Shown here in pieces: positions 62,765 through 64,000 of a stretch of 64,000 nucleotides of DNA. How positions within the stretch are numbered: the stretch's first letter is position 1; each line of letters begins with the position of its first letter. The notes beneath the pieces are model-generated. The model was not told where the DNA came from. It was given only the letters and a program-made list of their open reading frames with translations, and searched no databases. A program made the translations under genes and the position numbers. The stretch is from the NCBI RefSeq assembly GCF_022489035.1, contig NZ_JAKVTV010000001.1:682001-746000 (forward strand). Direction: 5' to 3'. The DNA comes from Christiangramia lutea. GTDB lineage: Bacteria; Bacteroidota; Bacteroidia; Flavobacteriales; Flavobacteriaceae.

Positions 62765-63418
62765 ATGGAAAATATATTGATCGCCGGGGCTACCGGACAC
62801 ACAGGAAAAAGAGTTATTGAGATCCTGAACAATTCAGAAAGCTTTAATCCTCTGGCTTTAATCAGAAAAGAAGAGCAAAGACAGCAATTTGAAGATATGG
62901 AGGTTGAAGCTATAATTGGAGACCTGGAAGGTGATGTAAGCCATACCATGAAAGGGATCGACAAAGTGATCTTCGCAGCAGGATCTGGAAGCAGCACCGG
63001 AAAAGACAAAACCGATGCGGTAGATAGAGAAGGTGCCAAGAAATTAATTGATGCCGCTAAAAAAGCCAAAGTCAAGAAATTTGTGATGCTAAGTTCCATG
63101 GGTGCAGATGACCCTTCTAAAAATGAAGATCTTAAGCATTACCTGGAAGCTAAAAAAGAGGCAGACGAATATCTTATGGAAAGCGGACTAAACTATACAA
63201 TAGTTCGTCCTGGTGCCTTAACCGATGACCTGGGGCTGGCCAAAGTAAAAGTAGCTAAAGGTTCATTGAACGAAAGAGGAGAGATCTCCAGGGATGATGT
63301 TGCCTTTATCCTGGTAATGTCACTGGCAGATCCACTAGTTAAAAATGTGACTTTTGAAGCTATTGAAGGTGAAGAGTCGATTAAGTCTGCCCTTATAGAA
63401 ATCAGCGGACTTGGATAA
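62765..63418 (+). CDS. NAD(P)-binding atypical SDR (NmrA/YwnB-like)
   Basis: From the ATG at 62765 it is 217 residues; a TTG at 62744 would add seven. The N-terminal dinucleotide loop is ILIAGATGHTGKRVIE (GxxGxxG) and the mid-region has KFVMLSSMGADDP and YTIVRPGAL, as in atypical SDRs. The usual catalytic Tyr-x3-Lys is only partly kept (YLEAKKEAD). Redox or sensor role is unknown. A strong terminator follows. Confidence 0.88.
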   Translation: MENILIAGATGHTGKRVIEILNNSESFNPLALIRKEEQRQQFEDMEVEAIIGDLEGDVSHTMKGIDKVIFAAGSGSSTGKDKTDAVDREGAKKLIDAAKKAKVKKFVMLSSMGADDPSKNEDLKHYLEAKKEADEYLMESGLNYTIVRPGALTDDLGLAKVKVAKGSLNERGEISRDDVAFILVMSLADPLVKNVTFEAIEGEESIKSALIEISGLG

Positions 63419-63436
63419 ATTAAGCCAGAACAAATT

Positions 63437-63467
63437 AAAAAAGCCAGGCATTTTGCCTGGCTTTTTT
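63437..63467. terminator. Bidirectional terminator after the SDR gene
   Basis: GCCAGGCA (63443-63450), loop TTT, TGCCTGGC (63454-63461), flanked by six A and six T. It fits both convergent genes. Confidence 0.9.
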
Positions 63468-63476
63468 GTTTCCGGT

Positions 63477-63537
63477 TGTCAAGCTGAACTTGATTCAACA
63501 TCTAATTATAAGATCCTGAAACAAGTTCAGCTTGACA
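63477..63537. repeat. Head-to-head pair of a 27-base repeat (REP-like palindromic element)
   Basis: The unit TGTCAAGCTGAACTTG (63477-63492) plus 11 further bases recurs inverted at 63537-63511. The first 16 bases are identical in both and the whole unit agrees at 24 of 27 positions. Units are separated by seven bases. It lies between two convergent genes, next to a terminator, as REP/BIME elements often do. The sequence resembles a dispersed repeat I recall from other Bacteroidota, but the copy number cannot be counted here. Confidence 0.7.
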
Positions 63538-63541
63538 CCAA

Positions 63542-63946
63542 TTATTTTTCTTCCTTTTGATCTAGAAAAACCTTGTCTACCGGTTCCCAAAGTTCGATCT
63601 TATTACCTTCAGGATCCATGATCCAGCCGAATTTTCCATAATCATAGGTTTCCATTTCTCCCACAACCTGTACTCCTTCTTCTTTTAAGGTTTTCAGTAA
63701 TTCTTCAAGATTTTCTACCCTGAAGTTCATCATGAATTGCTTTTCTGAAGGTTTATAATAATCGGTATCCTCACTCATCGGGCTCCATTGAGTAGAGCAG
63801 TCATTTCCTTCTTTATCCTTCCACCAAAAGGTACAGCCATATTGATCTGTATTCAAACCAAGATGTTCATTGTACCATCTTTTTACATTATCAGGATCTT
63901 GTGCTTTGAAGAAAAATCCGCCTAAACCTGTAACCCGTTTTTTCAT
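63542..63946 (-). CDS. VOC-family (glyoxalase/bleomycin resistance-like) protein
   Basis: The 134-residue product has two beta-alpha-beta-beta-beta modules. GFFFKAQDPDNVKRWYNEHLGL is typical of the N-terminal half and FGWIMDPEGNKIELWEPVD of the C-terminal half, which keeps the metal-binding Glu. Substrate cannot be told. It begins 8 bases after the partial gene that enters from the right edge, so they may form an operon. Confidence 0.9.
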   Translation of the reverse strand: MKKRVTGLGGFFFKAQDPDNVKRWYNEHLGLNTDQYGCTFWWKDKEGNDCSTQWSPMSEDTDYYKPSEKQFMMNFRVENLEELLKTLKEEGVQVVGEMETYDYGKFGWIMDPEGNKIELWEPVDKVFLDQKEEK

Positions 63947-63951
63947 GATCT

Positions 63952-64000
63952 TTATTTTTTATCGCCCTCACCAAATTCAGCAATGATCTTATCTGCGATC
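63952..64000 (-). CDS. C-terminal end of an unidentified protein (cut by the window edge)
   Basis: The minus strand carries a frame reading IADKIIAEFGEGDKK and then TAA at 63952-63954. Only 15 residues are inside the window, so no family can be named. Its stop lies 5 bases before the VOC gene start, suggesting co-transcription. Confidence 0.6.
   Translation of the reverse strand, partial: IADKIIAEFGEGDKK

Overview
The window is a stretch of chromosome from a member of the Bacteroidota, most likely a marine-type Flavobacteriaceae close to Gramella/Christiangramia. The evidence is gliding genes gldD and gldE beside ssb and mutY, a secreted protein with a type IX secretion sorting domain, SusD-era style lipoproteins (DUF4270, Ig-like, OmpA), repeated -7 boxes of the Bacteroidota form TAnnTTTG, AT-rich DNA and starts without Shine-Dalgarno sequences. 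The species assignment is inference; no rRNA, tRNA, phage, IS element or CRISPR array was seen. Gene density is very high and no gap without a gene exceeds about 255 bases.

Layout. 1-8.4 kb: the mutY-ssb-gldE-gldD block on the minus strand, then HU, a 29-residue very basic mini-protein, RNase G/E, a small membrane protein and recX on plus, and two tandem JmjC-like cupins on minus. 8.4-14.5 kb: a biotin cluster on minus (bioF-bioD-bioA, SET-domain protein, ketoacyl synthase, bioB) that runs on into the cupins. 14.5-20.8 kb: mgtC on plus, then a complete seven-gene Mrp Na+/H+ antiporter operon on minus. 21-23.7 kb: a DUF2975 membrane protein with its HTH partner, and an M61 peptidase. 23.8-30.1 kb (minus): atpD-atpC, then glmS, a DUF4270 lipoprotein and a half-length glycogen-synthase-like protein. 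30.2-36.1 kb (plus): panC, panD, a flippase-like membrane protein, an esterase-like protein whose nucleophile is changed, radA and an M23 peptidase. 36.1-43.1 kb: aldo/keto reductase, PfkB kinase, OmpA-like lipoprotein, exonuclease III and a large T9SS substrate. 43.2-49.5 kb: glycyl-tRNA synthetase, a coiled-coil membrane protein, comF, an Ig-like lipoprotein, a nitrilase-family amidase and a DUF1440-like protein.

49.5-56.5 kb holds the ligase-associated DNA repair set: Lhr-like helicase, ATP-dependent ligase and MBL-fold exonuclease. It is interrupted by a bestrophin-like membrane protein and a CotH-like secreted protein, and the usual metallophosphoesterase partner is not in the window. 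56.6-64 kb: TerB-like protein, fructose-1,6-bisphosphatase, a Gdx/SugE-type SMR exporter, two tandem GNAT acetyltransferases coupled to aspartokinase, an OlsF-like two-domain acyltransferase for ornithine lipids, an NAD(P)-binding protein, a VOC protein and the last codons of an unidentified gene.

Most of this is ordinary flavobacterial core genome. The parts most worth a second look are the biotin cluster with a ketoacyl synthase and SET protein but no recognised pimelate-chain gene, the tandem JmjC cupins with a near-identical C-terminal tail, the 29-residue basic protein, the split repair cluster, the start-codon hairpin of the OlsF-like gene, the operator-like palindrome on the DUF2975/HTH promoter, the GHD esterase-like protein, and two reading frames that continue upstream of any ordinary start codon.
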